NCBI GenBank assembly: GCA_029449235.1
Contig: JANATG010000010.1
Location: forward strand, 1,240,001-1,304,000
From: Linnemannia schmuckeri
Lineage: Eukaryota > Mortierellomycota > Mortierellomycetes > Mortierellales > Mortierellaceae
DNA length: 64,000 nt
Direction: 5' to 3'
Shown in pieces: positions 1 through 12,840 of this stretch. The notes below the pieces were generated by a model, which did no database searches, was not told the DNA's origin, and saw only the letters and a list, made by a program, of their open reading frames with translations. A program made the translations under genes and the position numbers. Position 1 is the stretch's first letter, and every line of letters starts with the position of its first letter.

Positions 1-1717
1 GTGCATTGTCCATCTGTGTCCGAGATGCAGCGGCAGCTGATGCAGCGGCCAGACCCATACCGGAAGTAACAAGGCTCAGTCGCTTCCTTTCCGTGTGGGT
101 GAGATCATGCAGGTGCGACAAGTTGTCCTGTGGGCCTCCGGGCTGCAGATCCTGTTCGTTATTGGCAGTCGTGGTATCGGCTCGATTGAGGTCTCGCGTT
201 GAGTCGTTCGGTGAGAAGTACCCTACTTTCAAGGGAGAAGACTGGCGTGGTGGAAAGGCCGCGGGGTACTTTAACGAGTTGGCCGGAGGCATGGCAGGCG
301 AAGGGCCGATAAGTTGAACGGAGGGCGAGGGCGAGGAGGCGTCGTTGATACTGTTATCCTGTGTCAACTCGGCAATGTCGAGGACTGTTCCATGAAAGGT
401 GTTAGAGCGTGTCCTTTTGTCCCCCTCTCCCTCGATACCACCAGGCCCACTGTCAAGAAGCGAGCTCAAATCGTTACTCGAAAACGAGAGTTCGGGCAAC
501 TTGAGCGTCAAGAGAGAGTCGGGGACACGAGTGTCGACCTTGGCCATTCCACCAACGCTGCTCAATGTGTCATTGCTCTTGGCAGTGGTGGAAGAGGGCT
601 GTCCAAAGTTATTGTATAGCTCTGTCACATCGACCTTGATCTGATCATCGAATTTTTGCTCCAGTGGTTCGATCTGGTCATTCCCCGTTTCCTCCTCAAC
701 AGTTGACGTGTCCTCTGATTCATATATCACCTCCGATGTGTAAGAGGGGGAAGGCTGTTGTTGCTGAATTAAGTCCTGTGCAATATCCTCACTAATAGCC
801 AAGAGCGACCCCTGAGACGACGTCGACTGGCGTGACATTTTACCAGAGTCGATAACAATTTCGCCTTCATGTTCCAATCCTGGGAGCGCAGTCGGTAGAT
901 CAGGAGAGATGGGCGAGGCGAGTGGCGATGGAATGTATTGGGGTGCACGAGGCCCCATATAGTAGCTTCCGTTCATGACGAGTGAGGTGGAGCCATGGAT
1001 TGTTGTTGTTGCTGTTGCTGTTGGCGGAAGAGGTGAGTGTTGGTGTTGTCGTTGAATAGATCGATCGAATGATGAGCCAAATATGGCAGAGGTTGCAGAG
1101 GCAACATGTTGTTTGGTTTGTTGTTGAAGGGTTGGGTAGTGGAGTTGGTGTGCATGCTGGTCCTGATATCCTTGCGACTCTAGCGAGAGCGACGATCCAT
1201 GTCTACTGTCTGTTTGATCTGACGCAGCTAGTGAATCTAGTCGATTCAAAAACAAAAATTGCTTGAGAACTTTACCTACCCTTGCCAATGAAATAATGAA
1301 CGAGAAGTGCAAGTGACATTGGCTGCACATATGTTACCTTGACTGGTGGTGAAGCTGGCGAGCGACTGGTCGGATCCTGCACCAACTGTGTTGAAAGCAA
1401 ATACTATTGATCAATCAAACAAGTTGTTGATCAGACACACAGCCTATGAGAGCGCGTTCATTGTTCACCGCGAAGTGGGGCTCAGTCGCAATCAAAAAAA
1501 AAAGGTAGCCACTTACGCTCGCCATCGATCTGGTCAATCAACTGCCTAAGGACGTGGGAATCTAGACAAACGCAGGAAAGAAGATAGGAGGGCAACGAAG
1601 GTTGAGTAAGGGTGTGTTGCTATTGTTGGGTTGTGGATCGGCATTCACGAAACAAAGTCTATTGAAAAAGGGTGGCAGACTTGAGAGCGAGAGGCACGAA
1701 CCTTCCGGAGTTGCCAT
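1..1717 (-). CDS. Ser-rich protein of unknown function, 5' part only (gene runs off the window start)
   Basis: Not recognised. Proposed exons are 1717-1702, 1561-1517, 1385-1338 and 1275 to beyond 1; the intervening introns are GT-AG and keep one frame from ATG 1717 (N-terminus MATPEDSHVLRQLIDQIDGE) through exon 4 with no stop, about 470 residues before the window edge. Exons 1-3 are only 16, 45 and 48 nt. A short helical-looking segment (KVLKQFLFLNRLDSLAASDQ) follows, then low-complexity Ser/Pro/Gln/Thr sequence typical of disorder. A CAA/CAG tract near 1010-1030 reads as alternating Thr/Ala in this frame, not as polyglutamine. The last visible part has an Arg/Lys-Ser patch (ERKRLSL) and an Ala run. 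No catalytic motif is visible. The frame is well supported; the function is unknown. Confidence 0.7.
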
Positions 1718-2421
1718 CCTGACTGTCCTGGCTGAAGGTCGTTTGGTCGAATTAAAAGAGGTGGATGAAAGTTGAATGAGTGAGTGGTGGAATGAATGAA
1801 AAAGGAATGAATGTTAACGAGAACAAGAAAGCAAAAGTAGAACAAAAAAGGAACAAGCAAAGTAGCTGAGGTGAAAGACAGAGGGACGGTGACCACCCAA
1901 CATGACCTAACGATGTGCCCCTTTTTTTTCTCCTATATGTCACACGTAACAATGAGACATGCTTTTTCTTATGCAATCCAGACGGGGTATTCTCTTTCTC
2001 CTGATTGTCTGTCCGTTTGTCTACCATGCTGTTGTCTCTCTGCCCCTCTCTCTTCTTCCGTCATAGGCCATGCTGCGTCTGTGTTGATGTCCCACAAACA
2101 CAAATAATATAAAAAAAACATCAAAGATAACATTCCACCTTGCACAACCATTCATCCCTCTCTCTCTTCTTTGGACAATGATCCTTCTCCTCTGGACAAT
2201 GTTGGTTTGGTGTCCGTTCTGGATCATGGTCGATGTCTTCATGGCAATTTTTCCTGGCTTCCACACAGCGACAGAAGAGGAATTCTTTCAGTCCCCTCAT
2301 GGCAAGATATGTCTTCATTCTAATCGTTCAACTGTACCACCATCAGCCGTTAACTGTTTGTTTGGATTAAACAAACCGTTGTCACTATTTCTTTATGCAA
2401 ACAAAAGCATGGTTAATCTTA

Positions 2422-2452
<31 letters not shown>

Positions 2453-2659
2453 TCTTATCGACAGTATTGAACATCCAAGCAACGGGCGTCTCGTTTACCT
2501 ACCGCCGCCACAGTTACCTTGAGTCTCGTCTTCTGCCAATCCTTTCCTGTCTCTCTCGAAGTCAACCACACGACTGCTTCTTGTACATCCGATTGCCACT
2601 CAACTGCGCCTCACATCAATGGATTCTCGGCAACCAACAGCGTCCATACACTTGTGAGC
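1718..2659. other. Intergenic, upstream of the Ser-rich gene
   Basis: No convincing gene is seen. The stretch contains CT-rich tracts and a run of 28 T at 2422-2449. Short open frames here have low-complexity composition and no recognisable domain. Confidence 0.5.
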
Positions 2660-5600
2660 CTACCCGGAAGCCATCCTCCAGAAGCAACCCGTAATTCTTT
2701 TGAATGGGAGTGGGAGGTGTGCGATCACCTTACAACTCCGGAAAAGCGGATTTCCGGTCAAGGTGGTATAGTTAGAGGGAAAAAAAGCCGCAAAGAAGAA
2801 TGAGAACATGAAAAAGTAATGTGAACCGCTTCCTGCTGTGCAACAAGGACAGAGGTGGCACTTATATTCGTTAGACCCCGTTCTGCACCTCACATCCGCT
2901 GGTGAATATTGACGTTCCAATTTCAATAGAGTCGTCCCAAGAGTTAGTCCTGAATCCTGGGGCGTCAATGGGAATAGATGGACCAGGTACGGGGGATCAA
3001 ATCATTAGGAGGATAAGCAGTACGAGAATGCTCCAGAACTTCCTACAGGAGCATATAGGGCCTGTCGCACCCGTACCCCATACATCAGAAGCATGCGTGC
3101 GCCTATTTCAGGTGCTTCAACATAGCCGATCGAGAGAAAAAGCCTCAGCACGTGTAAGTATTTTGCAAAAGACCTTGGGGGTGGTGTCCTTTAATGTTCT
3201 CGATGGACATCGTGCGTGATCAGATTCAAACTGTTGCATCCGTGGCGACAGGTCGGTGATGCATTTTTTCAAAGTGGAGCTGCAATATGCCCAGGCATAG
3301 ATCGATCTATTTAGCGATTGTCGACTGACATTTGTCGGAAATGGTCGATGTGGTCGATACACATTGTCGAACCAGTTTCTTTTCCAGAATAACGGCCGCA
3401 TATTTTTTGGCGTCAGCTCGCACGATTCATAGCCTCCGATTGTAGTCCAGTTCCTGACAGGACGGTAGAAAAATGTCCTTTTGTAGCCGATAGAGCTATC
3501 ATCCATAAAGGGAGCAAAAAGAAAATGGTTACTTCTGGTGCGAAGAATGGTATTTGTGTTCAAAAAGTCATGGTTATTACGTGTTGTTTCATTGAGAGCG
3601 CGAAGAATTTCATATTTTTTGTTAGGTCATTCTTACCTGATAGATTTCTGCTCTTGGTCGGCATATGAAAGTGAAAAATTATTACCAGAATGGTTGTTGT
3701 ATCGGAGTGTTCGATCTTCAGCTCTGATTTGTAAATAAGCAGTTGAACTTGCTCAGCGCTATAACCATTTCCAGCATACGCCATTTGTAGGGCGTGTTGT
3801 CGGATACCATGGTTGCAGAACTTTATGCCAGGATCCATTTGGTGCTCGTTCATTGGCGATTGATTCACCTGCGCCAGAAAAGAGCGATGCTTCTTGGAAC
3901 CGGCTCATGCGATTCATTCCGTTTTCATTCTTGTCCTTGTTCCTCAATACCAGAACCGAGTCCATATCCATGCGGTTGATAAACCTATTGCCAAAGAATA
4001 CAAGCAAAAAAAAAAAAAAACAATTAAGTTACTAATTCATTCAAGCATGGTACATTCGTCCAGTCTTTTTTTTTTCTCCTATTCAACTTATCCGTACACG
4101 AATGCTTTGTCAAAAAAAATTAGTATAATCGACATTGGCGCATCACTAGAAATTTCATCTTTAAGAATGAATAATGCGGTCGATGTGCCTTTTCCCTGCA
4201 TGGGCTTTTGTCCTGGCGATTGTGCAATTGTTGTTGTTGGTCCGCAATAGAAGATCCCATATTTTAGTAGACGATCACTTAGCGCTTTGTTGCTTTCCTG
4301 CTCAGGCTTTTTGTACAGGGGCCAAGTTCACCAGGAGGGTAAATCGGCTCGACAGGTTTGAGGAACGCGGATAAGAGAATGTAGTCCTGCTCTTGACGCT
4401 CTATCGATGAGCTTGTTCCTGACAACTGTCCACGTCGTCCACGAGTTCTATTAAAAGAAAAAAGAGACAGATAAAGAAACGCGTTCACTCTTCGAGGCAG
4501 TTTATTGAGACGCGACGCACGATATTTTGCATTTTGAAATGTCATCCTCACAAAACAAAAGAGGCAATAGGCATACCTTGACAAGCTACCATCCAACTGT
4601 CCTTCTGTCAAGATGAACGTGGATTGTAAACCGAAAAAAAGATTTGTCAAGCACGATATCGCTTGGTGTGGGTTGTGAAGACCGATTCGACCGTCGAATG
4701 TTATGTCAATACTGAGAGAGAGAAAAAAAACGCTGATTTTTGTCAGCCTATGTGCCTCCCGTCAGAGATTGATGCATCTTTCCGCACAAAAAAAAATACG
4801 AAAAAACCAGGCCTTCACCATGTCACTGGCACATTCTTTGCAAACGGTGATCGTCGGATCACATTGTGGTTGAGACCAAGTGCCTTTTCAACATCTGGGA
4901 TAGCAGTGCCAAAGCCTTAGTGGGCACCGCTTGACTTTTTTTTTCTTTTTATTGTTGGAGAGAAAGTTCCTTGTCGTATCAAGTCCTAAGCAGCTTTTTA
5001 AATTGAAAAATAGTGCTTGCTTTCTTTGTTGAAATGTCTATCTTTCTCGAATTTGATCTGAAGAGGGTGTTGCTCAGCGGTTTTCTTGGTATTGGCTGAC
5101 AGAGAGCGATAGCTACGTTAGATTAAGGAATTAAGGAATGAAGGAAAAAAAGGAACATCGCGTGGTATTTTTGCGGGTATCTTTTGTGGTAACGATTGTT
5201 GTGGATGTATGAACAACAGATCGAAAGAAATTAAGCAACGCATGTATCGTTGGATTTTTTTTTTTTGAAAGATGCAGTGGTTGTTTTTATTATTTTTTTG
5301 TGACAAAAACAAGAGTGAGTATACGTTCTGCCATAAAAATAAAGCGGAAGTGGCATCGTGAGCTGAGAGCCATGGTTAGTGGTTAAGGAAAAGAAAAAAA
5401 AGGAACGAGGGTAGCGTCATGGACGCCGATCCCAGCTACGACCAGCCATGCCTGCTTTTAAATAATGAGAAAGCGGACCCTCCTGACCCGCGTGCTCTTA
5501 TCAATGCTCACAACACCACATACATCGATCGATCGATCCCCATCACACTAAACGCAACATAGTACAATGAAAACTTCACCAATTGATTTTTTTGTAAATA

Positions 5601-5960
5601 ATCTTTTTATGTTTTTTATTTATTTTTTCATTTAACACCAAATCTCAAAACAGTCTATGGAAAGCATACCTGCGCTTCGAATTTGATATCCCGTTCCTTA
5701 CCACCGCATTGATAAGTATCCATGGAGGTATCTATCATTGCACAGAAGGTATCAAACATCTTAGTGGATTGAATCTCCAATTGACAATAGCAGCAAGCCC
5801 GCGCTTCAGAAGTAATGGTAGAGGGATTAAGATCAGACATCCAAGGAAGTTAAATCCATCATCAGGAAAGGCAAAGGATTCATGGCACTCGACGATGGCA
5901 TACTGCTCTCTGATCGCTTCGCTGACATGCACCCCGAGGGGGCAAAGGAAGAGGCACATG
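2660..5960 (-). pseudogene. Probable decayed or unresolved multi-exon gene of unknown family
   Basis: Several minus-strand blocks look like protein but do not form one clean frame. The best part has a block 4916-4819 joined to exons 4711-4577 and 4447 to about 4325 by two canonical introns (4818-4712 and 4576-4448) that keep a single frame. The frame then breaks in a C-run at about 4322-4325 and continues one base off (LYKKPEQESNKALSDRLLKY...) to about 4110. Other blocks lie at about 3880-3730, 3600-3240, 3125-3010 and 2970-2815 (the last after an in-frame TAA TGA), and at 5959-5668, where another one-base shift sits near 5840. Good introns beside frame breaks suggest a gene that was real and has decayed, though wrong splice guesses or sequencing errors could mimic this. 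No family was recognised. The remnant may extend to about 6.6 kb. Confidence 0.4.
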
Positions 5961-7025
5961 AACCACCTTATAACATGGTCCTTTCGGTGGAAACTGCGAA
6001 TTAAAGATCTTCATCATTCAAAATCGCTCTCTACTCTTCTTTCTGTTCTGTCGTTAAAAAAGACAGTGGCTTGGGTAGTGAGACTCACCATTGTTGTAAG
6101 TGTCCTCGACAACTGAAAAGCAGAAAAAAAGCCCAGGTCCTCGCTCCCGAGTCCGTCCATGTGTCTTCCAATTGGATCCAAAAGATCAATTGATGTCTAC
6201 TGCAAGTACAAGAAAAAAGAATGAAGGTCTGTTAGTCTACTAGATCGAATAGGAGACGAAGTAGAGAAGCCAAAAGTCTTTGTTGCATCTTTTTTCTTTT
6301 TCTTTTGTATGTTGTGGGTCAGTGAATTATACTGGCAAGTATGACACTCCTCAGCGAAGGAGTGTGAAGGTATCACCATGGTCGATAAGATAAATTGAAG
6401 ACAAAATATGGTTTTCATCATTCACAACATAAAAAAGAAAAAGGGATACCCTTGCTTGTTTGTGAATCCAAAATGCCCAAACGCGACACAAATGGATCGC
6501 GTCGTTCACGCTCATAGAGCCGAAACAGAGGGTGAAAGGATTGATCGTGATCAGTTCACAACAGAGCGAGAGGGCAGTAAAGAGGGAAAGAGGAGAACGG
6601 AAAAGCAACACGGAAGGGTGGTAAGACTTACCAATCGATAGGATCGGGGGAAGGCAGTGGAGAAATTGGGTAAGAGAGGATGAAAAAATTTTCATGGTGA
6701 TGGGGGCTTTTTATTACAGTTCCAAGCCACTTGTTTTTGAAATCAATGGTTCATTCAGAACGTGCGAAGAGAAAATTCTGGAAAAAAGGCTTTTCTTTAT
6801 TTGAAGTGGGGATACAGTGAAGGAACCACAGAATGCTGAATGATGTTATTGAGGATATGACCCGCTGGTCAACAATAATAAAAGACGCGGGAGAGGGAGA
6901 TGCAAAAGAAATGTTGGAAACAATGATATTGGTACAAGTGAAAAGTAACAAGGAAAAAAAAAAAAAAGAAAAATAAAGAATGAATAATTAGAGGCGATAT
7001 ACTGACACTCAGTATGCTTTGCCAC
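5961..7025. other. Intergenic, mostly no recognisable feature
   Basis: This is the 3' flank of the SR/RRM gene. It is A/T-rich with A-runs near 6957-6967. Short minus-strand frames at 6400-6600 may be further remnants of the decayed gene at 2.6-6.0 kb, but the evidence is weak. Confidence 0.4.
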
Positions 7026-9125
7026 CTACAGATCGTCGTAGCGCAAAATCTGGCGTCCACCACTACGACCAGCCATGGCAGCGCGAGGATCCACGCCCAC
7101 AGGAGGGAATGATGCTGCGCCTGTAGGCCTGGGGGGCAGCTTGGGCGACCGAGGTCTGGTCGGGAGCTGGTGAGCAGAGCGAACAGGCGTAGGCGAGACA
7201 GCCCTGGAAGAAGTGGACGAGCCACGAGGATGTCCAGATCTGTCAGCCGACGCCATACCTGCACTGCTTGACGATCTGTGCCTGTCCTCCCGATGTTGGT
7301 GGTGATGACTGCTGCTGGATGATTCTGACCGACTGTGCGAAGGTGAGAATGGAGTCGATCCAGTGGCAAGGAGAGTTCCTGCAATGGCGGCAGCCTGCTG
7401 GTGTTGCTCCTCCTCCAGTCTCGCCAACTCGCCGTCCTCGTCCATCCATGCAACGCCTGCGAATCCACGTCTGTTTCTCTCAGGGATCTTGGCCCTGTTC
7501 ACTCGAATATAAGTTCCGTCCAACATGGCTCCGTTCATCTTGGCCAATGCCTGCTGTGCGCCTATAGGCTCCACATAGGTTACAAATCCGAAATCCTTTC
7601 CCTCGACCAAGTTCATGTCTTCAATGTCGCCAAAGGGCGCAAAAAGCGTCCGCAGACTCGTCAGCGAGATGGAGCTGGGCAAGTTACCGACATAGATTTT
7701 GGTGGGGTAGAATGCTGTATCCAAGTACCGACTTGCAGCCTGGTAAGGGTCCACTTCCTCAGCAGGGTTGCGAGGAGGAACCTCATCACCAGAGTGACGG
7801 TCACGCCCCTCGCGGTCTCCACCTCGTCGTCCACCTCCCCTCCTTCGACGATCGCCCTCTCTGGCATGTGGGTAGTATGGGCTGACAGAACGAGAGCGCG
7901 AACGGCGGTGGTGGCGGCGACCGCCAGGTGAGTAAGACCGCGATCGCGACCTGGATCGAGATCTGGATCCATAACGTCCAGAGCGTTGATATGATGGTCG
8001 GTATCGGTCCAATTCATCGTCTTCCATCCGTGTCCTGCGCCGTCTTCTTGGGTGCCTGATAAGAGGTGAAGAATCAATGTCAATTAAGAAACTGTTGATA
8101 AAATTCAATCTGAACTTTACATAAGTTGAATAGGATTGTTGTTACTTACGCCATGTCACTTTCAGAGTCGGATCCTTCGTCAGAGGAGTGATGTCTTGAA
8201 CGAGGAACCGAGCGACCAAACATGTCAATGACCATTTCTTCGTTTTCGTCAATGCTTCCAGAGCGGCTCTGAACATTGTGGGTCATGTCCTTTGCGAGCA
8301 GCTTTGTTGGTGATGATGAACCAGAGTTGCGTCTGCTGGAGCCGTCGTTTGGAGGCGAGGGAATAGGGGTGGGAGGAGTCGCGGTAGAAGGGCTTTGTGA
8401 CTTTTCCTGTCCAGTTGACTCTGCAGAGGCTGATGGCTGTTGCTGAGATCCTGATTCCATTGCAGCATCCTATATCGAAATAGAAAAGTGACAGGTTGGA
8501 ATCAGTGAAAAGAACCTATGATTGGTGCTTCCGGTGCATCCCCTGCATGATTCGAAAGATGATTTCTAAAAAGGCTTAAGCGCTTACAATCTCAGGTTCA
8601 ACTGCATTCGATCGAGCAGCCATAGATGAGCGCTTCAGCTTGGGCTTTTGTCCGTTGGAGCTGTCCTCGCCTCCTACAGATGCCTGGCTCGACTCTTCGG
8701 TAGTCAAGTTGGTCGAGTTGGTCCGCTCCTTGCGTGGTCTTTTGACTGAACCGATAGAGACGCCGCTTCCAGAAGTCGACTGGCTGTCGTGGCGGATGGT
8801 CATATTCAGTCCTCCAGCACTGCCGCTGGTGGGCAGTGTCACTCCTGCGATCGAAAAGATATCAAACGGTTGCGACTCCTTCGCTTTGGCCTCCTTCAGC
8901 TCCTTTTCCTATTGACACAAAGAAAGCGAGCAAAAGAAAAAAAAGGCGGCAGTTGGGATTAGGACAGTCATTGATTTCCCAGCTAATGGGTTTAAGAGGC
9001 ATCAGAATCAACCAGAGAGTAAATGAGTATTTCGGAGGACAAACATAGACACCGGTTGTTGTTAGTTTTCTTACTCTTCTCATCTGCTGAACGAGAGCAA
9101 ACTTTTCCTGCAACTTGTCATCCAT
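7026..9125 (-). CDS. RNA-binding protein with RS-type region and one RRM (SR-like splicing factor)
   Basis: Four exons: 9125-9075, 8908-8588, 8469-8150 and 8055-7026, joined by three GT-AG introns, give 573 aa. The start is ATG 9125 (MDDKLQEKF). Residues 1-30 are charged and helical. Ser/Pro-rich sequence follows, with a basic KRPRKE patch. An Arg/Ser-repeat region lies at about 258-290, then an Arg/Gly segment. One RRM spans about 349-420, with RNP2 IYVGNL and RNP1 KDFGFVTY. The tail is Ser/His/Pro-rich. RS plus a single RRM is the layout of SR-type pre-mRNA splicing or mRNA-handling proteins, acting in the nucleus. It is longer than classical SR proteins because of the N-terminal half, which I cannot assign. 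It shares a 539-bp divergent promoter region with HAM1. Confidence 0.88.
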
Positions 9126-9664
9126 TGTGGTTGTTATTATGTGTGAGGGGCGAGAAAATTCGATTGGATTGTTGCGTCTGGCAAGTGGGGGAGGCAATGG
9201 TATCAAGTCAAGCAGGAAGGAACAAGTCACAAACCGAGGCGGGCTCGGTGTTGAATCAGTGTGCTGGAGGAGGGAGGGAGGGAGGTCGATGAACTCGGCA
9301 GAAAGCACAAGCAGAAGAGGCAGGGGCAGAGAGAAAGGAAAGGAAGGATACAGCGAGGAAGAGGGAGAAGTGGAGAGGGGTGAAGGAGAGAAGGGAGGTG
9401 AGTGCAGTAGAGAGAGGGTGAGGGCAAAACGACAGTCAAGTCAAAAGTCAACTTCAAAAAAAAAAAAAAAGTTAACACGCTGCATGTGACTGTCAACCCT
9501 ATTTGCAATGTTTACGGATCATCAAGCCACAACCCGGCTAAACTGAACCCACATTGTCTTTCATTCTGCAGAGGTCAACGAACAGGACAAACGCTTATTT
9601 AGTTTCAAGCGCGTTTCCTTCTTTCTTTCAGCCAATTCATTCCAACAGACTCAAAACAACCACC
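9126..9664. promoter_or_regulatory. Divergent intergenic region between the SR/RRM gene and HAM1
   Basis: 539 bp separate two start codons pointing away from each other. The SR side is purine-rich (9280-9420), followed by an A-run at 9456-9470. The HAM1 side is CT-rich just before its ATG. No TATA box is obvious. A shared bidirectional promoter is inferred from geometry. Confidence 0.45.
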
Positions 9665-10983
9665 ATGGCCACTCAGAAACTAGGTACCCGCCATGTTTCG
9701 TGAAAGAGATGCAACCATCTTTACACACATTATTCATACTTCATCCTGTTCTCAAACAACGCATGGCTAACTCATTCCTCTTTGTGACTTTCTCCAGTCT
9801 TTGTCACAGGTATGCAATCAGCACAGACGTACCTGTCATCCCTTTAAGATTTCTTGTTGAAAAAGTCACTACATGCCTTTAAGATGAAACGTCTCCTAAT
9901 ACAACCTACTCTGAATTATCAATTGATGAAAGGCAACAAGAACAAATTGGCAGAAGCCCGCGGGATCCTTGGCGATCACTTCCAGCTCGAGTCTGTCAAT
10001 ATTGACCGTAAGGAGCAATTTTCTCGAGATATGTGAAGTAGTGCGTGCCCATGAGGTTGTAGCCCAAACCCAACCCTCACCAACTTTTCTATTACCTACT
10101 AGTTCCCGAGCTCCAAGGCACAAGCCAGGAGATTGCCAGCGAAAAGTGCAGACAGGCAGCAAAGATCGTACGTTTTTAAAGTTGATGTGCCAACTGAAGC
10201 AAACGGAAGGCAGGCGAATTCCAATTCTTTCACAGTCAAGGCTTTAATGCCGATGTTTGATTTTTTGTGTCTAGGTTAATGGACCTGTTTTCGTCGAAGA
10301 CACTGGACTTGGATTCAACGCCCTCAATGGTCTTCCTGGACCTTACATGTATGCCATTCCTTCATGGTCAACTCATTTTGTGGCCATCATTTAGTTCTGA
10401 ATTCTACTATGGCAAATCTGACTAGCGGCATTTTTTCCTCAATACTCGAATGATCTAATAGCAAATGGTTCTTAGAGAGTGTTGGTCTTGAGGGCTTAAA
10501 CAAGATGTTGATTGGATTCTCAGACAAAGGTGCTGCGGCATACTGCAATATTGCTTATACCGCTGGGCCAGATGATGAGCCGATCCTCTTTGAGGGTCGC
10601 GTTGAGGTAACATAACGTGCTTCTCAATAGCATTTTGAATCGGACTTGACAGTTTATGACTCACGGGTGCGCAGAGCCATGGTTAGCACCATTGGGCGCC
10701 GCTTTTTTTTTCTTTGATTTACGCCACCAAAAAAACCGTCTCCGTGACTTGTAAATTCACACACTTTATTTTTTTTTCAATTTGCATTGAAATTGAATGA
10801 CAGGGCAAGATCGTGGATGCAAGAGGACCAACGCGCTTTGGATGGGATCCGGTATTCCAGCCCGATGGCTACGATCAGACCTACGCAGAGATCGACGCGT
10901 CTGTCAAGAACACAATGTCTCATCGATTCCTCGCCATCTGCAAGTTACGTGAGTACCTTGCCAAGCAGGAGGCCCAAGCCTAG
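9665..10983 (+). CDS. HAM1: Inosine triphosphate pyrophosphatase (HAM1/ITPA family)
   Basis: The enzyme hydrolyses non-canonical (d)NTPs such as ITP, dITP and XTP to monophosphates, keeping deaminated purines out of nucleic acids; it is cytosolic and Mg2+-dependent. Seven exons: 9665-9683, 9798-9809, 9933-10007, 10103-10167, 10275-10348, 10462-10606 and 10804-10983. They sum to 570 nt (189 aa), the usual family length. Family motifs are present: FVTGNKNKLAEA near the N-terminus (nucleotide-binding SXXTXNXXK-type motif), FVEDTGLGFNALNGLPGPYI in the middle, and FGWDPVFQPDG followed by SHRF near the C-terminus. Exon 2 is only 12 nt (TCTTTGTCACAG) yet supplies the essential VFVTG core, so it must be real. 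All introns are GT-AG. Confidence 0.96.
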
Positions 10984-12801
10984 AAGATATCTCTAGCAAG
11001 GTACCTATTTTTGCTTCCTATAGAAAGAAGGAGATTGTACTCCTCAAAAAAAAAAACAAACAAGATAAAAAGATACCTTTGTTTTTACCCGCAGCAAGAT
11101 AATCGGGAACTGTCAATCATATGCAAATAGAAGGGATGGGTTGGCATGGACGGGCCCCCTCGTTTTCCGCGTGATGCTGCTGCATAGCATCGACATCGAA
11201 TCGAGCGTGAGTGACTGAAATCGTCGCGGCCTGTAAGCTGATTTGAAGCATGAATGGGCAGGTGCCAAGGCTCAAAGGATGACAAGAGAAGAAGACTGGA
11301 AAAACAGAACGGAAGAGTGGCCAGAAGTGAAGTTGCCAAAAAATGAAATGCTAGGAGGTTCATAGAATGTCTGCAAGGAAATTTGGAAGTACTCGCAAGT
11401 GTGCTGAAATGGAGAAATATGAAAGGAAGTCAAAGCCTTGATGGATGAGCAATGGCAATGAAATTTTGCCACCCTAGCTCCTTCGCGACGAGTTCTGCTG
11501 GACAATTTCACCTTCTTTTTTTGTTGCTCTTCCGCTAGACATTTCTTTTCCTTTCTCTTTTTGCTTGACATCGATTAAAGCCAGGGGGTGAGGGGTTCAT
11601 GACGACATGCAGGTGGAGAGCGAGGGGAGAGGAGAGGCATGTTTTGATCAATCCAACCCGGATGATTATCATTCTCCTCCTCGGGATGTGCTTCCGAGCG
11701 AACTTGCATACAGCAAAAGACAGGGCGAGGGGGAGAGGACGAGACTCGATTAGCCTAGAGAGGATTGTGGACTACTGCTGTAGACTAATGAATGCTTCAC
11801 CTATGTTGTCATCCTCTTTTTTTTTCACTTTTTTCTTTTGTTTTGAACCCACGCCCCTTTCCCTCCCTACTCTCTTCAAGTGCCTAGAATCCCCTTGTCC
11901 TTGTGAGAGCAATTTCAGTTCAAGGCCGATCGATGATTGGACAGGAACGCATTTCCCCTTTACTCTACACGCTCACATGCCCCAAAAGTCAAAAAGTGTC
12001 AACATTCACCAATATGCATGGTCATGTTCTCACGCAACTATCCACCGCCAATCATCATCCACTCTCTTCCAATCTCACACCATTTCTCTTTTTTTTCTCC
12101 CTTGCCGTCCTTCTCCCTTATTTCTTTCTCTTTCACTCTCTCTTTTTGGTCGGGATGACTCGTAGAAAGGAAGAATAGGAAGCTGAGAGCAAACCGTGCC
12201 CCTCGTTTTTTTTTGTTCAGCCTTCTTCTCGCTTCTTCTTGCTGTACACGCGTTTGCGAACTCTTGGGAGGGGGGGACGATGAGAGCCTCTCTTCTTCTC
12301 GGAGTGTCGCCATTTACGTGCCATTCGGGGTCATTTTCAGGTGTAAAAGAAGAAAACATCACCCTCGTGTTGGTTACCTTGGCTTCTTCAAGGAAAAAAT
12401 AGTAATAAAAAAAGCACGTTTAACAGATAGCGCGTTCCACTCAGCTCCCTGCCTCCCTCTCATTAGCATTGGGGGTTTTTTTTGTTTATTCGATATGTCA
12501 TTTTCCCTTGAGCCAAATTGCGAACGATACGGTGAGCTACAATATTCCCATGGGCTTGCTCGCTCGTCGATGTTGGCATTTGTTTTTCTTTTCCTATTTC
12601 GGTTTACCCTTCTTTTTCTTTCTTTCATTGTTAACAAATCCCCAAGAGCGTCCCTGAGAAAAAAGAGTCAGCAGGTCGATTTCTCAACGCTTTGGGCGTT
12701 ATTAAAATCAATCGATACCCCATCGACAAGCGCAAAGGCACAGAGTACACTGTTATGCAAGCATATTTTTAACGACCTCAACAAAGGATGGAAGGCAACG
12801 A

Positions 12802-12840
12802 CGACAACAACAGCAACAACAACAACAACAACAACAACAA
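12802..12840. repeat. AAC trinucleotide microsatellite
   Basis: A near-perfect run of AAC units, with one CAGC interruption at its start, lies in non-coding DNA. Confidence 0.85.

Noticed and set aside
973..1155. Polyglutamine-containing minus-strand open frame
   Set aside because: It is a shadow frame. The neighbouring frame is open from 1275 to the window edge and links through introns to a good start.
11272..11571. 99-codon Lys-rich minus-strand frame starting at ATG 11571
   Set aside because: Low-complexity start, no domain, no neighbouring exon support; could be chance.
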